Assembly (NCBI RefSeq): GCF_038396785.1
Contig: NZ_CP151087.1
Span: 5,084,001-5,148,000, forward strand
Length of the DNA stretch: 64,000 nucleotides
Reading direction: 5' to 3'
From: Sphingobacterium thalpophilum
GTDB taxonomy: Bacteria > Bacteroidota > Bacteroidia > Sphingobacteriales > Sphingobacteriaceae
Shown: in pieces, positions 63,575 through 64,000 of the stretch
How the letters are laid out: every line of letters begins with the position of its first letter
How positions within the stretch are numbered: the first letter of the stretch is position 1
The notes under the pieces: generated by a model
Database searches by the model: none
What the model was told of the DNA's origin: nothing
What the model saw: the letters and a program-made list of their open reading frames with translations, nothing else
Made by a program: the position numbers and the translations under genes

Positions 63575-64000
63575 ATGAAATGGATTAAAAACAAACTGCT
63601 TCTTATTTTTTGCGGTACGTTATTGTTTACCGCCTGTGTTCAGGAAAAGCAGGGGCCAATGGAGCTTGATCTTTCCTGCCTGAACAATTATCTGGATACC
63701 ATGCAAATTCTTTTGGATACGGCCAAAATAGGTGAAGTCGATGGAACTTATCCTAAAGCGAACGCCATTGAATTAGAACAGGCATTAGGCCATCTCAAAG
63801 AGGGGATTTCCAAAGCAAAGGCCGGCTATTTTGTATTACCTTTTGAGGTGAATAGCTTTTGTATCGACGCTAGTAAAGCCATTCAAACATTTCGAAATTC
63901 CTATCAGGAAACATTATCGTCTGGTACTGTTGGTGAATTACAGGTATTTGGGATTGATAAAAAGGGATACATCGATTTTGGTGAGTCTAATTTGTTCAGC
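63575..64000 (+). CDS. Lipoprotein of the DUF4972 type, 3' part outside window
   Basis: 142 residues visible. MKWIKNKLLLIFCGTLLFTAC is a lipoprotein signal. The helical stretch NNYLDTMQILLDTAKIGEVDGTYPKANAIELEQALGHLKEG and FCIDASKAIQTFRNSYQE resembles DUF4972-type domains. The last part, LQVFGIDKKGYIDFGESNLF, looks like the start of a LamG-like domain. Its position 150 bp after the Kelch-SARP regulator suggests it is a regulated target. Confidence 0.75.
   Translation, partial: MKWIKNKLLLIFCGTLLFTACVQEKQGPMELDLSCLNNYLDTMQILLDTAKIGEVDGTYPKANAIELEQALGHLKEGISKAKAGYFVLPFEVNSFCIDASKAIQTFRNSYQETLSSGTVGELQVFGIDKKGYIDFGESNLFS

Noticed and set aside
1..64000. CRISPR array, prophage, rRNA operon or integrative element
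   Set aside because: No regularly spaced repeats with unique spacers, no phage structural or integrase genes and no rRNA motifs were seen. The tRNA-Leu has no adjacent integrase or repeated 3' end that would mark an attachment site.

Overview
The window is chromosomal DNA from a member of the Bacteroidota, most likely the genus Sphingobacterium or a close relative. The base composition is moderately low in GC. There is a SusC/SusD pair, several CarboxypepD_reg-type TonB receptors, lipoproteins with Bacteroidota-style lipoboxes, weak ribosome binding sites, and several promoters matching the Bacteroidota consensus TTG-N(17-21)-TAnnTTTG. The genus is inferred from general protein character, not from a marker gene.

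Layout, left half. Positions 1-6.7 kb: the 5' part of an M13 metallopeptidase gene (minus strand) diverges from a SusC/SusD outer-membrane uptake pair. Positions 6.8-9.2 kb: a probable zinc-homeostasis unit, with a COG0523 metallochaperone GTPase and GTP cyclohydrolase I on one strand and a small secreted protein on the other, sharing a strikingly symmetric divergent promoter. Positions 9.2-10.4 kb: a membrane-anchored XRE regulator and a CPBP protease. Positions 10.5-17.5 kb: a TetR regulator followed by a complete TolC/HlyD/ABC/ABC/permease/permease exporter operon of the YbhGFSR type, with the same palindrome before the regulator and before the operon. Positions 17.5-24.7 kb: a DUF389 membrane protein, a ROK sugar kinase lacking the usual zinc-site cysteines, tRNA-Leu(UAG), and several small exported proteins, one of which has a duplicated promoter. 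Positions 25.0-28.1 kb: an ECF sigma factor and RskA-type anti-sigma factor, both starting with TTG, followed on the other strand by two ferritin-like proteins. Positions 28.7-33.7 kb: a hybrid histidine kinase, a short-chain dehydrogenase and a fatty-acid desaturase.

Right half. Positions 34.5-47.2 kb are unusual. At least six genes are broken by different kinds of lesion, interspersed with intact genes: two convergent genes cut off at one common junction, a DUF4369/thioredoxin-type gene split by a complete IS element and also carrying an in-frame stop, an epimerase with a nonsense codon and a lost 3' end, an enolase-superfamily gene with a one-base deletion, and a chimeric lipoprotein remnant. 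Positions 47.3-55.6 kb return to ordinary content: a membrane protein with carrier-protein-like segments, a VOC protein, a Gcr-type membrane protein, a lipid kinase, SurE, an aldo/keto reductase, a GAF-histidine kinase and a tiny membrane protein. Positions 55.8-64 kb hold an AraC regulator with a Tet-type MFS exporter, a siderophore-type TonB receptor, and a large membrane-spanning one-component regulator (LamG-like and Kelch-like periplasmic part, one membrane helix, cytoplasmic SARP/BTAD-like part) followed by a lipoprotein gene that runs off the window.

The points I consider most worth attention are the modular membrane-spanning regulators at 36.7 and 60.9 kb, the symmetric divergent promoter of the zinc unit, the cysteine-less ROK kinase, the promoter duplication at 24 kb, and the cluster of gene ruins between 34.5 and 47.2 kb. 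All family assignments come from reading motifs by eye; no database search was run.
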